6,218 nt of DNA. Source: Oscillospiraceae bacterium. GTDB lineage: Bacteria > Bacillota > Clostridia > Oscillospirales > Acutalibacteraceae. The stretch covers positions 1 through 6,218 of the forward strand of contig JAQXLO010000041.1 of NCBI GenBank assembly GCA_029012165.1, read 5' to 3'. Position numbers and translations under genes: made by a program. Shown in pieces: positions 5,263 to 6,218 of the stretch. Position 1 is the first letter of the stretch, and each line of letters begins with the position of its first letter. A model generated the notes under the pieces. It did no database searches and was not told where the DNA came from. It saw only the letters and a program-made list of their open reading frames with translations.

Positions 5263-6218
5263 ACCGTTCAAGCTCGCTCTGCTCGCCGACACGCACTACT
5301 ACTCGCCCACCCTCGGCACCTCGGGCAAAGCCTATGCCCTGCGCAGCGGCTCCGACCAGAAGTGTCTTGCCGAGACGGGACGCATCCTCGATGATGCTTT
5401 CCGTCAGATCGTGGAAAGCGGCGCAGATGCCGTACTCCTTGCCGGTGACCTGACCAACAACGGCGAAAAGGTCAGCCACGAGGAACTGCGGGAGAAACTG
5501 TATGCACTCCGAAAGCACCTTCCCGTCTATGTGCTCACCGCCACCCACGACTGGTGCTGTGACGAGAATGCCCGCCGCTATGACGGTGCGCAGGTTTTTC
5601 ACGACGTGCAGACGATGCCCTCCGACGCCCTGTCGGACTTTTATCGGGATTTCGGACTTTCGGATGCCATCGCCACCTACAAGACCCACATCGGCGCACT
5701 GTCCTATGTGGTCGAACCCTGCGAGGGGCTGCGCATCCTGATGCTCAACGACGACCAAAACGGTCGTGGGCGTGCCGGCTTTACCGAGGAACATTTGCAG
5801 TGGATTGAGCGTCAAATCGCCGATGCCCGCAGACAAGGCTGTCAAGTGCTTGCCGCCGAGCACCATCCCATTATCCCGCCTGTACACCCGTTTCTCACGG
5901 GTGGCAACAGCGCCGGGGATCGGGAGGAGATCGTCCGGCGGTTCAGCGATGCGGGACTGCGCTGTGTGGTCACGGGGCATCTGCATATGCAGGATCTGGT
6001 ACAGCACGGTGCGCTGACGGAAATATCCCTCGGCACCCTCTGCGGCTGGCCGGGGAACATCGTCTATGCCCACATCGACCCGTCGCAGATTTGCCTGCAA
6101 ACAGAGCGTGTCGCCTGCCATGCGCTTTTGCAAAAACAGACCCTCGGCATCCTGCAAAATCTGCTGGACGCCGCCGAGGACAGCACCAAAGCGTTTCGAG
6201 AGCGGCTCGGCGCACTGC
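5255..6218 (+). CDS. Calcineurin-like metallophosphoesterase, 3' end outside window
   Basis: The frame is open from ATG 5255 to the window end: 321 full codons, no stop. The start overlaps the end of the symporter gene by 8 nt (5255-5262), with AAAGG (5241-5245) 9 nt upstream, which suggests translational coupling. Metallophosphoesterase motifs in order: LLADTH (D12, H14), LLAGDLTNNG (D65), TATHDW (T97-H98-D99), AEHHP (H203, H204) and TGHLH (G241, H242, H244). The order and spacing fit the Icc/CpdA-like group (COG1409), which often cleaves phosphodiesters such as cyclic nucleotides, but the actual substrate is unknown. The GNHD motif reads ATHD, so the usual metal-ligand Asn is Thr. No signal peptide or membrane segment is visible, so a cytoplasmic location is inferred. 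A helical extension after ~290 continues past the window edge. It is not a close paralogue of the phosphoesterase at 1623-2318. Confidence 0.88.
   Translation, partial: MNKPFKLALLADTHYYSPTLGTSGKAYALRSGSDQKCLAETGRILDDAFRQIVESGADAVLLAGDLTNNGEKVSHEELREKLYALRKHLPVYVLTATHDWCCDENARRYDGAQVFHDVQTMPSDALSDFYRDFGLSDAIATYKTHIGALSYVVEPCEGLRILMLNDDQNGRGRAGFTEEHLQWIERQIADARRQGCQVLAAEHHPIIPPVHPFLTGGNSAGDREEIVRRFSDAGLRCVVTGHLHMQDLVQHGALTEISLGTLCGWPGNIVYAHIDPSQICLQTERVACHALLQKQTLGILQNLLDAAEDSTKAFRERLGAL

Noticed and set aside
3685..5292. Minus-strand open frame (535 codons), longer than any complete real gene here
   Set aside because: It lies opposite the GPH symporter, whose motifs and membrane segments are clear. 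The antisense product is low-complexity and hydrophilic with no family resemblance and no ribosome binding site of note.
5249..6157. Minus-strand open frame (302 codons) opposite the second phosphoesterase
   Set aside because: The plus-strand frame carries five ordered metallophosphoesterase motifs; the antisense frame shows none of any family.

Overview
The window looks like a chromosomal stretch from a Gram-positive gut-type clostridium (Oscillospiraceae/Ruminococcaceae-like). This is an inference from GC-rich third codon positions, a DacF-type D-Ala-D-Ala carboxypeptidase, a GPH-family symporter and a surface protein built of bacterial Ig-like repeats. No rRNA, tRNA, CRISPR array, insertion sequence or phage gene was seen.

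Layout. (1) Positions 1-1479 (+) hold the 3' part of a large repeat protein whose 5' end lies outside the window. It has three tandem ~157-159-residue units, each an unrecognised ~70-residue module followed by a Big_2-like Ig module, and it ends in a short aromatic-hydrophobic tail. (2) Positions 1480-1622 are non-coding between convergent genes and contain a strong hairpin plus T-tract terminator. (3) Positions 1623-2318 (-) encode a small calcineurin-like metallophosphoesterase with two altered metal-site motifs. (4) Positions 2319-2380 are a compact divergent promoter region in which the two -10 boxes overlap. (5) Positions 2381 to the window end (+) form a probable operon: a D-Ala-D-Ala carboxypeptidase (2381-3766), a 12-helix MelB-like GPH symporter (3781-5262, 14-nt gap), and a second, unrelated calcineurin-like phosphoesterase (from 5255, overlapping the transporter by 8 nt and running off the end without a stop).

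How the genes may work together. The carboxypeptidase trims peptidoglycan stem peptides outside the membrane. The symporter probably brings in a sugar or related solute by cation coupling. The overlapping start makes translational coupling of symporter and downstream phosphoesterase likely, so the phosphoesterase may act on something derived from the imported substrate; the substrate cannot be read from the sequence. The divergent phosphoesterase shares the promoter region and may be co-regulated or mutually exclusive with the operon.

Most of the window is ordinary, well-recognised gene content. The points most worth a second look are the repeat protein's paired-module architecture and C-terminal tail, the mosaic relationship among its repeats, the overlapping divergent promoters, and the fact that both phosphoesterases carry Thr where the metal-binding Asn of the GNH[D/E] motif is expected.
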